From an uncultured bacterium (lineage in GTDB: Bacteria; Cyanobacteriota; Vampirovibrionia; Gastranaerophilales; Gastranaerophilaceae): 64,000 nt of DNA. The notes under the pieces are model-generated. The model was not told where the DNA came from. It made no database searches and saw only the letters and a program-made list of their open reading frames with translations. Location: positions 1 through 64,000 of the forward strand of contig CASELF010000042.1 of assembly GCA_949288725.1 (NCBI GenBank), written 5' to 3'. The position numbers and the translations under genes are program-made. The first letter of the stretch is position 1; each line of letters begins with the position of its first letter. Shown here piece after piece: positions 8,651-16,634 of the stretch.

Positions 8651-9442
8651 TTATGAACTTGTGTCACGATGAAATTTTCGAATTTGTTCTGTTAATTCTC
8701 CCGGAATTTTGATATTTTGCAGTGCCATGTGGTATTTTTTTAAGTTGGCAATGCTTTCAGATTCTTCTAATAAATTTCTTTCGGGTTCAATTTTAATGTT
8801 ATCTTTAACTTTTTCAAAATCTGTTTTGGCTTCTTTTGCAATAATTTTGGCAACAACTTCATCCAAATCGCTTCCTCCTACTCCGTATTTTGAAGCGATT
8901 TCAGGAACTGTTTTGCCTTGAGGGAAGGTGTAGAGCCAATTTACGGAAAGTCTATCCCCGTCTCCTACGTGTAAAATTCCCTTTTGGTGCGGGGTGTACA
9001 TAATGTCTTTTTTAAATGGGCTATGCCCTAGCCCTATGGCATGTCCTATTTCGTGAAGTATTGTGTGGTAAACTTCGCCTTCATCCATATAATCGGCATG
9101 TACAAGTCCGTCTGTTAAACCTATTGAAACGTTTGCACTATATAGTCGATTGGCTTTGTCATAGTGAAAGTAACAATACCCCAAGGCTTGCCTTTCAACC
9201 CTTTTCCATTCTATATCTACATTAGAATTGTTTAACTTATCTACAATTATAAAGGAAACTTTCCCGTTAGAAACTTTGTGCCATTCTTCCATCGCTTTTT
9301 TGACCAGTGCTCTGTATTTGGAATCTTGTCCTTTCTTGGTGTAAAACTTCATGGGCGCAATATATACCTTCAACGGCATAAAACTCCAACGAATTAATCG
9401 CCCGTTTTTTACAGATTCTTGTAAATAAGTTTTCTTCTCCAT
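8651..9442 (-). CDS. Matrixin-like zinc metalloprotease
   Basis: 263 residues. The zinc site HEIGHAIGLGH lies at 130-140 (His130, His134, His140, catalytic Glu131), followed by SPFKKDIMY, the Met-turn of metzincins. Residues about 42-110 form the expected strand/helix core (ALVKKAMEEWHKVSNGKVSFIIV). After the catalytic domain comes VPEIASKYGV and an acidic helical tail of unknown role. There is no signal peptide, unusual for an enzyme class that is normally exported; it may use another route or act inside. The last codons overlap a degenerate copy of the REP-like repeat. Divergent from ybaB. Confidence 0.85.
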   Translation of the reverse strand: MEKKTYLQESVKNGRLIRWSFMPLKVYIAPMKFYTKKGQDSKYRALVKKAMEEWHKVSNGKVSFIIVDKLNNSNVDIEWKRVERQALGYCYFHYDKANRLYSANVSIGLTDGLVHADYMDEGEVYHTILHEIGHAIGLGHSPFKKDIMYTPHQKGILHVGDGDRLSVNWLYTFPQGKTVPEIASKYGVGGSDLDEVVAKIIAKEAKTDFEKVKDNIKIEPERNLLEESESIANLKKYHMALQNIKIPGELTEQIRKFHRDTSS

Positions 9443-9517
9443 ATTTTTATTGTATAATAAACTGTACTATAATAAAAGAAGTTATCACATTATAAACACA
9501 GACTAAGGAGAAAAAAT

Positions 9518-9859
9518 ATGGGTATGAATTTAATGAACATTATGAAGACTGTTCAAAAAGCACAAAGTAAAGCAGTTGAAGTTCAAAAAGAATTAGAAGA
9601 ATTAGAAATTACAGGTGTTGCAGGTAATGGCTCTGTTAAAGTTGTTTGTAACGGACAAGGTAAATTCAAATCAATTAAAATCGCTCCGGAAGCAATCAAT
9701 CCTGAAAATCCTTCTTCTGTTGATTCTGATACTTTAGAAATGCTTGAAGATTTAATTTCTTCTGCTATGGCACAAGCAAATGACCAATCTTCAAAAATTA
9801 TGTCAGAAAAAATGAAGAAAATTACTGGTGGAATCAGTATTCCGGGACTTAATTTCTAA
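9518..9859 (+). CDS. YbaB/EbfC nucleoid-associated protein
   Basis: 113 residues: an N-terminal helix (MNIMKTVQKAQSKAVEVQKELEEL), the strand region ITGVAGNGSVKVVCNGQGKFKSIKI and a C-terminal helix ending KKITGGISIPGL, the standard YbaB plan. These dimers bind and bridge DNA and are usually encoded next to recR. AAGGAG precedes the ATG. The stop overlaps the recR start (TAATG). dnaX, the usual third partner, is absent. Confidence 0.95.
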   Translation: MGMNLMNIMKTVQKAQSKAVEVQKELEELEITGVAGNGSVKVVCNGQGKFKSIKIAPEAINPENPSSVDSDTLEMLEDLISSAMAQANDQSSKIMSEKMKKITGGISIPGLNF

Positions 9860-10455
9860 TGATTTATCCAAAATCAATAGCAGCACTAATCGAGCAGTTT
9901 CAGAAATTTCCTTCAGTAGGTCCAAAATCTGCTCAACGTATGGCATTTTATTTGCTTAGAATGCCTATGGCTGATGTTGAAAATTTTGCAAAAGCAATGA
10001 TTGAAGCAAAGAAAAATACTCACGCGTGTGAGATTTGCTTCAATCTTTCTTCGCAAAGCCCTTGTGAAATATGTTCTTCTCCTCAAAGAGACAGATCTGT
10101 TATTTGTGTTGTTGCTGAAACAAAAGACCTTATCGCTATTGAAAAAACTAATGAATACAAAGGTTTATATCATGTTTTGCAGGGATTAATTTCTCCAATG
10201 GATGGTGTTGGCGCTGATGATATAAGAATAAAAGAATTGTTAAACAGGCTTACTGATGAAGGTGTTAAAGAAGTTATATTGGCTTTGAGTCCTTCTGTTG
10301 AAGGTGAGGCTACAAGTTTGTATTTGACAAAATTAATCAAACCCTTCGGCATAAAAGTTTCGCGTATTGCATTTGGTCTTCCTGTTGGTGCTGATTTAGA
10401 GTATGCCGATGAAATTACTATCGCAAAAGCCATTGAAGGCAGGCATGAAATTTAA
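9859..10455 (+). CDS. recR: Recombination protein RecR
   Basis: 198 residues, normal length. Acts with RecF/RecO to load RecA at gaps. An N-terminal helix-hairpin-helix (FQKFPSVGPKSAQRMAFYLL), a four-cysteine zinc finger (CEIC ... CEIC), a TOPRIM domain (VICVVAETKDLIAIE to SPMDGVGADDI) and the Walker-B-like end (RIAFGLPVGADLEYADE) are all present and in order. Translationally coupled to ybaB. Confidence 0.97.
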   Translation: MIYPKSIAALIEQFQKFPSVGPKSAQRMAFYLLRMPMADVENFAKAMIEAKKNTHACEICFNLSSQSPCEICSSPQRDRSVICVVAETKDLIAIEKTNEYKGLYHVLQGLISPMDGVGADDIRIKELLNRLTDEGVKEVILALSPSVEGEATSLYLTKLIKPFGIKVSRIAFGLPVGADLEYADEITIAKAIEGRHEI

Positions 10456-10466
10456 TGCAAAAAAAA

Positions 10467-10495
10467 CCTGATTTCGTTGAAATCAGGGAAAAATT
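10467..10495 (+). terminator. Terminator of ybaB-recR
   Basis: CCTGATTT and AAATCAGG arms with loop CGTTG, flanked by A8 upstream and GAAAAATTT downstream. The A-run on the left also allows it to end the leftward small gene at 10533-10703. Confidence 0.82.
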
Positions 10496-10532
10496 TGTAG
10501 GGGAAAAATTAAATTGGAGTTAAAAAAATCTT

Positions 10533-10703
10533 TTACGCAATGTGTAATAATTGCTTGTTGTAACTTGCGATAAAGTTCATTTGTTGAAATAATAAATCTG
10601 ATCTGTCAACAAATGGTTCTTGTGGTGCAACTGTTGTTGTTACTTGGTTTTGATATAATTCGTTTAATTTCTTATCTAATTTTTTTAAATTTTTAAGTGC
10701 CAT
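10533..10703 (-). CDS. Small 56-residue protein, unknown function
   Basis: A frame of 56 codons plus stop, starting ATG at 10703 (MALKNLKKLDKKLNELYQNQ) and ending HIA. The first half is a highly charged amphipathic helix likely to form a coiled coil; the second half is PFVDRSDLLFQQMNFIASYN. It is preceded by a weak purine-rich site (GAGAGAG) and a -10-like TATACT on the same strand about 45 bases upstream, and it ends at a bidirectional hairpin. No family recognised. The protein-like composition and placement argue that it is real. Confidence 0.6.
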   Translation of the reverse strand: MALKNLKKLDKKLNELYQNQVTTTVAPQEPFVDRSDLLFQQMNFIASYNKQLLHIA

Positions 10704-10741
10704 AATTTACTCTCTCAATCTTCTTATTCATCTCTCGTGTA

Positions 10742-10756
10742 TATATAAAGTATATA
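10742..10756 (-). promoter_or_regulatory. Shared 15-bp AT element with TATACT core
   Basis: TATATACTTTATATA on the minus strand, about 40 bases before the 56-residue gene. The identical 15-mer lies at 14722-14736 before the CHAP-like gene, also on the minus strand. It contains a -10-like TATACT; no matching -35 is clear. The rest of 10704-10992 shows no gene. Confidence 0.4.
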
Positions 10757-10992
10757 CGAAAGTCGAAATTTCAGAAAAGAGTATATATCGTTACAAAACT
10801 TAACAACTTCCTACTAAGCACTATAATACTGAAAAGGATACGTTTTATGTGTTTAAAAGCCTTTATTTATATGCTTTAGAATGATAAATATAAAGATTTC
10901 CTTGCATATTGTTAAAATACATAGTTTATACTATATCTATTACGTGATTTTATTATAAAATGAGAATATAATAGGATTAAAAAGTTTGAGAT

Positions 10993-12372
10993 ATGTTAAA
11001 TATGCAAGATAGAAACAATAAAAAAAGGGTATCGAATTATACGCAAAAACGCAGGCGTAGTGTTGATGGTTCGGAATCTCATTTTTCATCATACCCTAGT
11101 TACAGAGTAAAGAAATCAAATTCATTCAGAAAAATATTAACATTAATGATAATAGTATTTTTCGTTGCGATATTTGCAATATTGTTATTTGCGAATAACA
11201 AAGACTTTATGGCAGGTAAGTTAGGCGAAAATTCATTTATATCAACGTTTTTATCAAAATTATCAAAGGAAAACAGTTCAAAAGATCCCGGATTTTCATT
11301 ACCGTTTGGTTTGAGAAGGCAGAATATTTTATTGTTAGGTGTTGATTCAAACGGTGCTGATTCTGATTTGTGGGTTGGGACACGTACTGATACTATGATT
11401 GTTTTGAATATTGACCCTAGAACAAAAACTGTTAATGCATTAACTATTCCTCGTGACAGTAAGGTTTATTTACCTAAGGGAATGGGAATTCAAAAAATTA
11501 ATGCTGCCCATGCAATTGGTGGTGTTGATATGACAAAACAAACAATAGAAGATACTTTAGGTATTCATATTGACAGATATATTATGGTTCATGATGATGC
11601 TGTTAGAGAAATTGTTAAGGCTCTTGGCGGTGTTGATATTTATGTTGAAAAAGATATGCATTATAACGACAACGCCGGAAAATTGCACATTAATATTTCA
11701 AAAGGCAAACATCATTTGACTGATAAAGATGTTGTTGAATATTTACGTTTTAGACACGATGCTTTGGGTGATATTGGAAGAACTCAGCGTCAACAGTGGT
11801 TCTTGAGAGGTTTGTTGGATGCTATACAAAAACCTGAAAATATTACTAAAATTCCTAAGATTATTGCTGTTGCAAGTAAATATATAAAAACAGATATGTC
11901 TGTTTATGAAATGACACAATATGCATCATTGGCTAAGCATTTTGATAAGGATAATATAGAAAGCGCAATGCTTCCTGGTGCGCCTAATAAACACGGATAT
12001 ACAAGTTATTGGATTTTGGATCCTAAAATGACTCAAGAAGTTGTAAATAGGCTTATCTATAGACAAATGGCCGGAGAACGTAAAGAAAAATATACTGCAA
12101 GTATTATGAGTTCTCCTGATAATATTGCTGAAGCAAGAGAATTAAAAGCAGCATTAGAAAAAGCAGGTATTGAAGTTAAATGCTCAGGTACATTACGTTC
12201 TACTCATTCTCAATTTATTGCTCATTCAAAATATGTGACTATAGATTATTATGCAGATTTGAAAAAAGAAGTTCCTGAGGTTAAATCAAGACAGTTTGTA
12301 TATTCTCCATCAACTTATATGTGTGCAGATACAGACTTTACGATTGTAACCGGTGGTGAAAACGGGATTTAA
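10993..12372 (+). CDS. LytR-CpsA-Psr (LCP) family protein
   Basis: 459 residues: a basic cytoplasmic head (1-46), one membrane helix at about 48-67, then the LCP catalytic domain (about 105-280) with GVDSNG, GTRTDTMIVLNIDP, SIPRDS-like IPRDSKVYLP and RFRHDALGDIGRTQRQQ, whose acidic and arginine residues bind the polyprenyl-pyrophosphate donor. A C-terminal LytR_C-like domain (about 360-440) follows. LCP enzymes transfer glycopolymers from lipid carrier to peptidoglycan or protein, so this is a plausible ligase for the polymer made by the 23.7-29.7 kb cluster; that link is inference. A second ATG three codons in is equally possible. Confidence 0.93.
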   Translation: MLNMQDRNNKKRVSNYTQKRRRSVDGSESHFSSYPSYRVKKSNSFRKILTLMIIVFFVAIFAILLFANNKDFMAGKLGENSFISTFLSKLSKENSSKDPGFSLPFGLRRQNILLLGVDSNGADSDLWVGTRTDTMIVLNIDPRTKTVNALTIPRDSKVYLPKGMGIQKINAAHAIGGVDMTKQTIEDTLGIHIDRYIMVHDDAVREIVKALGGVDIYVEKDMHYNDNAGKLHINISKGKHHLTDKDVVEYLRFRHDALGDIGRTQRQQWFLRGLLDAIQKPENITKIPKIIAVASKYIKTDMSVYEMTQYASLAKHFDKDNIESAMLPGAPNKHGYTSYWILDPKMTQEVVNRLIYRQMAGERKEKYTASIMSSPDNIAEARELKAALEKAGIEVKCSGTLRSTHSQFIAHSKYVTIDYYADLKKEVPEVKSRQFVYSPSTYMCADTDFTIVTGGENGI

Positions 12373-12395
12373 AATATAAGAGAGGATTTTATCTT

Positions 12396-13034
12396 ATGGT
12401 AATGAATGCAATTATAAACAGAAAAAGTGTCAGAAAATATTCTGATAAACCAATTAGTGATGAAGTTTTAAATAAGATATTAGAAGCAGGCAGACTTGCT
12501 CCTTCTTGGGTAAACGTTCAACCTTGGAAGTTTATAGTTGTAAAAAATCAAGAAACAAAAGATATATTATCATTAGCATCTGGTGGTCAAAAGCAAGTAA
12601 AAACAGCAAATGCTTTGATTTGTTGTGTTGCAGATTTGGATAGTTGGAATAGAACTAATTTCGGGAAAGTTCTTGAGCAAAAAGGACTTGATGAGCAGGC
12701 AAGAGAAGGAATTGTTACTTCTAAATTGTTAAACCCTTCAACTATAGGTGAGCAAATGGCATTGTTAAGGAGTGTAGAACAAGTTACTTATGCTGTTGCT
12801 TATATGACTCTTGAGGCGCAAGAACAGGGTGTAGGATGTTGTGTTATCGGGGCAACATCTAATGAATTAACTCACCTTGATGATAGTTATGCCAAACAAG
12901 TGAAAGAAAAATTAAACCTTAATGAAAGACAAGTGCTTGTAGACATTATTGCTTTGGGTTATGAAGAACCTGTAATAAATGCTAAAAAACTTAGGAAAGA
13001 ACCTTCTGAAGTCATTTTTTATGAGACTTTATAG
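12396..13034 (+). CDS. Nitroreductase family FMN oxidoreductase
   Basis: 212 residues with nitroreductase-fold signatures: INRKSVRKYSDKPISDEVLNKILEAGRLAPSWVNVQPWKFIVV (FMN-binding N-terminal part), VEQVTYAVAYMTLEAQEQGVGCC and the C-terminal IIALGYEEPV. Such enzymes reduce quinones, nitro compounds or act in specialised steps; the substrate cannot be told. AGAGAGG precedes the start. It follows the LCP gene after 23 bases and may share its transcript. Confidence 0.92.
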   Translation: MVMNAIINRKSVRKYSDKPISDEVLNKILEAGRLAPSWVNVQPWKFIVVKNQETKDILSLASGGQKQVKTANALICCVADLDSWNRTNFGKVLEQKGLDEQAREGIVTSKLLNPSTIGEQMALLRSVEQVTYAVAYMTLEAQEQGVGCCVIGATSNELTHLDDSYAKQVKEKLNLNERQVLVDIIALGYEEPVINAKKLRKEPSEVIFYETL

Positions 13035-13113
13035 ATGATTTTTCTATCCATGGATTGTAAGCCTTTGAAAAACATGTTATAATCAAATATACACAGCAAA
13101 AGAGGATACTAGG

Positions 13114-13719
13114 ATGACTTACATTAATGAAGGAGATTTTACAATTATGATTACAACACTTGTTCTACTGGTTATTGCAGTGGTTATTGCTTTAGCATTG
13201 TATGGTATGTACACAAGACTTATACAATTAAAAAACAAAGTAAAAGAGGCAATGAGTGGTATTGATGTTCAATTGAACAAAAGATACAGCCTTATTCCGA
13301 ATATATTAACTATTGCTAATAAGTTTATGGAGCACGAAAGAGAGTTGTTCCAAAGTATTACTGAATTAAGATCACAAGCATCAAGCATTCGTTCAACTCA
13401 AGATACTATTGCTAAGAAAATCGATTTGGATAACCAAATTGCATCTAAAATGGGTCAATTGATGGTAAATGTTGAAAATTATCCGCAATTGAAATCAGAC
13501 CAAACAATGATGAATGCTATGCAAACATATTCAGAAGTTGAGGAACATATTGCGGCAGCAAGAAGATTTTATAACAGTGCTGTCAATGAAATTAATAATG
13601 CAATTGAAATTTTCCCAAGTTCTATTATTGCCGGCATGTTGGGAATGAAGGTTTATCCGTTCTTTGAAGCAAATGAGGCGGCAAGACAAGAGATTAATGC
13701 TTCAAATTATTTTAACTAA
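13114..13719 (+). CDS. LemA family protein
   Basis: 201 residues. A single N-terminal membrane helix (about 13-32) is followed by the LemA helical bundle: RLIQLKNKVKEAMSGIDVQLNKRYSLIPNI, the conserved YPQLKSDQTMMNAMQTYSEVEEHIAAARRFYNSAVNEINN, and a hydrophobic end. Function of LemA proteins is poorly known (membrane-associated, sometimes with TPM-domain partners, none here). A second ATG at 13147 has its own AAGGAG and would remove 11 residues, so the true start may be there. Confidence 0.9.
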   Translation: MTYINEGDFTIMITTLVLLVIAVVIALALYGMYTRLIQLKNKVKEAMSGIDVQLNKRYSLIPNILTIANKFMEHERELFQSITELRSQASSIRSTQDTIAKKIDLDNQIASKMGQLMVNVENYPQLKSDQTMMNAMQTYSEVEEHIAAARRFYNSAVNEINNAIEIFPSSIIAGMLGMKVYPFFEANEAARQEINASNYFN

Positions 13720-13747
13720 GAAGTAATAAATAAATAATTTTTAAATG

Positions 13748-13773
13748 AAACGGGTTGAAATAGACCCGTTTTA
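13748..13773 (+). terminator. Terminator of lemA
   Basis: AAACGGGT and ACCCGTTT form an 8-bp stem followed by TTA; the T-run is short. It separates lemA from the tRNA gene two bases later. Confidence 0.75.
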
Positions 13774-13774
13774 T

Positions 13775-13848
13775 GTGCCCGTAGCTCAGGAGAATAGAGC
13801 GTGAGTTTCCGAAGCTCAAGGTCGGGGGTTTGATTCCCCCCGGGCACG
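13775..13848 (+). tRNA. tRNA-Arg (CCG)
   Basis: 74-nt cloverleaf: acceptor GTGCCCG/CGGGCAC with discriminator G, D stem GCTC/GAGC, anticodon stem TGAGT/GCTCA (U-G closing pair) with loop TTCCGAA and anticodon CCG, T stem GGGGG/CCCCC around TTTGATT. CCA is not encoded. T6 directly follows, serving as a transcription end. Confidence 0.93.
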
Positions 13849-13857
13849 TTTTTTATA

Positions 13858-14691
13858 TTAGGCTACCGGCATGAATATTGCTGTTATATTTCCTCTGATG
13901 TTATTTGTTACACCGTCAGAAACTGCTCTGCCATCGCCTGTTGTTATTTCTGTGTGTCCGTATTTTGAACTGTAGCCTGAAACGCCTCTTTCATAAACTA
14001 ATATACATCCTGGTGGTAGTGTATTTGGATTAACTCCTTGTGCAGGAATTTCTTTGAAATTCTTGTTGTTTCTTAAAATTCTGATCATTTCGTATGCGTT
14101 TCCACTTACATATTTACCGAGGCCGCAACTTGCAATCGCATTTTTAACATATCTTGCACAATAACCTGTGAAGCCTACGGCTTTTGACATTGCTGTTCTT
14201 GCAAGGCGCAATCCGGAGGATATATTGTATCCTATTTTCTTCCAAAATCCAGGGTTGTTATTGTTGCTAATTGTATAGTTGAATGATGGTTGGGTAATGT
14301 TATATGGGTTATAGTTTGTAAATCTAAGACTTGATGTTAAACTCCCGAATTTGTAAGAACTATTGTTTTGTTTTAATTGTTGTTGAAATTTTTCCATCAT
14401 TTCAGCTTGCTGCTTATATCTAGCCGCAAGTTGTTGTGCTGATTGCATCATATTTTGAATAAAGATGTTTGTGCTTGCTAATAGTGGTGGGGTATAGGTC
14501 ATAGGTGCCATAAACATTGGTGTTAATAACGGAAATGTCGGCACTGTAGGTAGCATTGGTCTAAAACTACAACATCCAAACCCTCCAATAAAAGGCATAG
14601 GGGTGATTACAGGACGTGGCGGTATAAATGGCATTGCACATCCTGCCATAAATGGTCTTGGATATATTCGTGGTCTTGGTATTACAAACAT
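13858..14691 (-). CDS. CHAP/NlpC-like cysteine amidase with Pro/Met-rich N terminus
   Basis: 277 residues from ATG 14691, chosen because GGGGA precedes it; the frame extends 17 codons further to an ATG without a ribosome site. Residues 1-75 are extraordinarily rich in Pro, Met and Phe (PRPRIYPRPF, PPRPVITPMP). A glutamine-rich helix (about 78-108) follows. The C-terminal 110 residues look like a CHAP-type papain-fold domain: GYCARYVKNAI with candidate nucleophile Cys178, PPGCILVYERG, and YGHTEITTG with candidate His246. Such domains cut peptidoglycan peptides. No signal peptide is visible. The domain call is from motif pattern only. Confidence 0.65.
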   Translation of the reverse strand: MFVIPRPRIYPRPFMAGCAMPFIPPRPVITPMPFIGGFGCCSFRPMLPTVPTFPLLTPMFMAPMTYTPPLLASTNIFIQNMMQSAQQLAARYKQQAEMMEKFQQQLKQNNSSYKFGSLTSSLRFTNYNPYNITQPSFNYTISNNNNPGFWKKIGYNISSGLRLARTAMSKAVGFTGYCARYVKNAIASCGLGKYVSGNAYEMIRILRNNKNFKEIPAQGVNPNTLPPGCILVYERGVSGYSSKYGHTEITTGDGRAVSDGVTNNIRGNITAIFMPVA

Positions 14692-14721
14692 ATATAATCT
14701 TTCCCCGTCATTCCCCTTATT

Positions 14722-14736
14722 TATATAAAGTATATA
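14722..14736 (-). promoter_or_regulatory. Second copy of the 15-bp TATACT element
   Basis: TATATACTTTATATA on the minus strand, about 31 bases before the CHAP-like gene start, identical to 10742-10756. Likely the -10 region of this gene. Confidence 0.4.
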
Positions 14737-14785
14737 TTCCATAAATAATTGCTTGCATTTTTGTTCATGTTACAATATGTAAATT

Positions 14786-14821
14786 ACTTAAGTGGGATGC
14801 CTGTTGATTGAACTTAAGTGG
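14786..14821 (+). promoter_or_regulatory. Paired ACTTAAGTGG repeats before bioF (candidate operator)
   Basis: ACTTAAGTGG occurs at 14786-14795 and 14812-14821, a 26-base period, and each contains the palindrome ACTTAAGT. They lie 22-57 bases before the bioF ATG. The arrangement suggests a regulator bound twice on the biotin operon leader; the regulator is unknown and this does not resemble a BirA operator I know. Confidence 0.45.
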
Positions 14822-14842
14822 TGTTTGTAATAAATTATAGTT

Positions 14843-15982
14843 ATGTATGAAGATTATCAAAATATACTTGAGGAATTAAAAAATCACTCCCATTTTAGAA
14901 GTTTAAGGGATGTTGCTGGTAAAGATGAAAAATTCATTTATTACAGAGGTAAAAAGTTATTAAATTTATCTTCTAATAACTATTTGAATTTTGCTGATAA
15001 TTCATCTTTAACCCGTGAATTTTTAGAAGTTGTTGGGGATAAATACTCTTTTGGAAGTGCTTCTGCCAGACTATTAACGGGAACATTGCCTGTGTATAAC
15101 GAATTAGAAAATCTTTTGGCGAATTTGTATGGTAAAGATTCTGCATTGCTTTATAACAGCGGTTATCATGCTAATGTCGGAATTTCCAGTGCTTTGAATA
15201 AAAAAGGGGATGTTATATTTTCTGATAAATTAAACCATGCAAGTATTATTGACGGTATGCAATTATCACAAGGCAAATTTTTCAGATTTCCGCATAATGA
15301 TATGGAAGCATTAGAAAAACTTCTTATCAGAGAGCGTGAAAATTATAATGATGCCTTCATTGTTACAGAAAGTGTGTTTTCAATGGATGGTGATATTGCT
15401 GATTTAGATAAAATTGTTGAATTGAAAAAGAAATACAATTGCGGATTAATAATTGATGAAGCACATGCTTTTGGTGTGTTTGGTCAGAGAGGTTTGGGTG
15501 TTGCTGAGGAATTGAATTTGATAAAAGACGTTGATTTAATTGTTGGAACTTTTGGCAAGGCGGTTGGCTCTATGGGGGCTTTTGTTGTGGGGTCGAGAGT
15601 TTTAATTGATTATCTTATTAATAAATCACGTTCTTTTATATTTTCAACAGCGTTACCACCAATTAATATTGCCTTTTCAAAATGGATAATAGAAACTCAA
15701 TTTCCAAAAACTTTGCAAAAACGAAGAAGAATGCTTGAAATTGCCAAAAATATGGGAAGTCAAAGTCATATAATTCCTGTAATAGTTGGGGAAAATAAAG
15801 ATACAGTTGATTTATGTGAAGTCTTATTTCATAATGGATATTTCACTTTGCCTATACGTCCTCCGACTGTGCCTGTTGGAACTTCACGTATTAGATTGTC
15901 TTTAACTTGCGAAATTGAAGAAGATGAACTTGATGTTTTGAAGGAGAAAATTAGTGAAAGCGTATTGGTTAAACAAAAATAA
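14843..15982 (+). CDS. bioF: 8-amino-7-oxononanoate synthase
   Basis: PLP enzyme joining pimeloyl-ACP and alanine, first step of the biotin ring pathway. 379 residues with NNYLNFA, GSASARLLTG, NSGYHANVG, DKLNHASIIDG, the PLP aspartate/histidine in IIDEAHAFG (Asp205, His208) and the Schiff-base lysine Lys239 in TFGKAVGSMGAF. Related enzymes (glycine C-acetyltransferase, serine palmitoyltransferase) are excluded by context. Overlaps bioG by 29 bases. Confidence 0.95.
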   Translation: MYEDYQNILEELKNHSHFRSLRDVAGKDEKFIYYRGKKLLNLSSNNYLNFADNSSLTREFLEVVGDKYSFGSASARLLTGTLPVYNELENLLANLYGKDSALLYNSGYHANVGISSALNKKGDVIFSDKLNHASIIDGMQLSQGKFFRFPHNDMEALEKLLIRERENYNDAFIVTESVFSMDGDIADLDKIVELKKKYNCGLIIDEAHAFGVFGQRGLGVAEELNLIKDVDLIVGTFGKAVGSMGAFVVGSRVLIDYLINKSRSFIFSTALPPINIAFSKWIIETQFPKTLQKRRRMLEIAKNMGSQSHIIPVIVGENKDTVDLCEVLFHNGYFTLPIRPPTVPVGTSRIRLSLTCEIEEDELDVLKEKISESVLVKQK

Positions 15983-16634
15983 TAATAAAAAATTAATAGT
16001 ATTTTTTGCAGGATGGAGTTTTGACAATTTCCCGTTTGAAAAGATGCTTTGTTCTGATGAATATGATGTTTTAATGATTTATGATTATAACGATATGTCT
16101 TTGCCTGAAGTGTTGAAACAGTTGGGTGAATATGAAGAAAAAATTATTATTGCGTGGTCAATGGGCGTTTTTGCTGCGTATTTGAACAGGGATTTATTGA
16201 ATGAATTTGATTTTAAGATTGCGCTAAACGGTACAATTACTCCTGTGGATGATAAGTTCGGTATTCCTGTCAAAATTTTTGAATTAACATTGAAACATGC
16301 TACAGTTGGTTTAGGGGGAAAATTTTATAAGAATGTTTTCTCAACAAATGAAGAATATCAAAAATATGCGTTATCTCCTGTTCAAAGAAGTATTGAAAAT
16401 AGAGTATCAGAACTTGAAAATCTATATGAATTGATAAAAAAACAACCTGCCGGGTTTGATAATGTTAAGTTCTATGATTTTGCGATTGTTTGTGAAGGGG
16501 ATAAAATTATTCCTCCGCTTAATCAATTAGCAAGTCATAAAAAGAATAATGTTCCTGTAGTTAATCTTTCTTATGGGCATTTTCCGTTTTATAATTTTTC
16601 TAAATGGGATGAAATTGTGAAATTATGCCGATAG
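15954..16634 (+). CDS. bioG: Pimeloyl-ACP methyl ester esterase BioG
   Basis: Removes the methyl cap from pimeloyl-ACP methyl ester, freeing pimeloyl-ACP for BioF. 226 residues, DUF452/BioG type alpha/beta hydrolase: FFAGWSFDNFPF near the start, nucleophile Ser69 in AWSMGV, probable Asp183 in CEGDKIIPP and His209 in YGHFPF. The start is GTG at 15954 with AAGGAG eight bases upstream, inside the bioF 3' end. The overlap with bioF and bioC shows a tightly coupled operon. Confidence 0.92.
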   Translation: MKAYWLNKNNNKKLIVFFAGWSFDNFPFEKMLCSDEYDVLMIYDYNDMSLPEVLKQLGEYEEKIIIAWSMGVFAAYLNRDLLNEFDFKIALNGTITPVDDKFGIPVKIFELTLKHATVGLGGKFYKNVFSTNEEYQKYALSPVQRSIENRVSELENLYELIKKQPAGFDNVKFYDFAIVCEGDKIIPPLNQLASHKKNNVPVVNLSYGHFPFYNFSKWDEIVKLCR

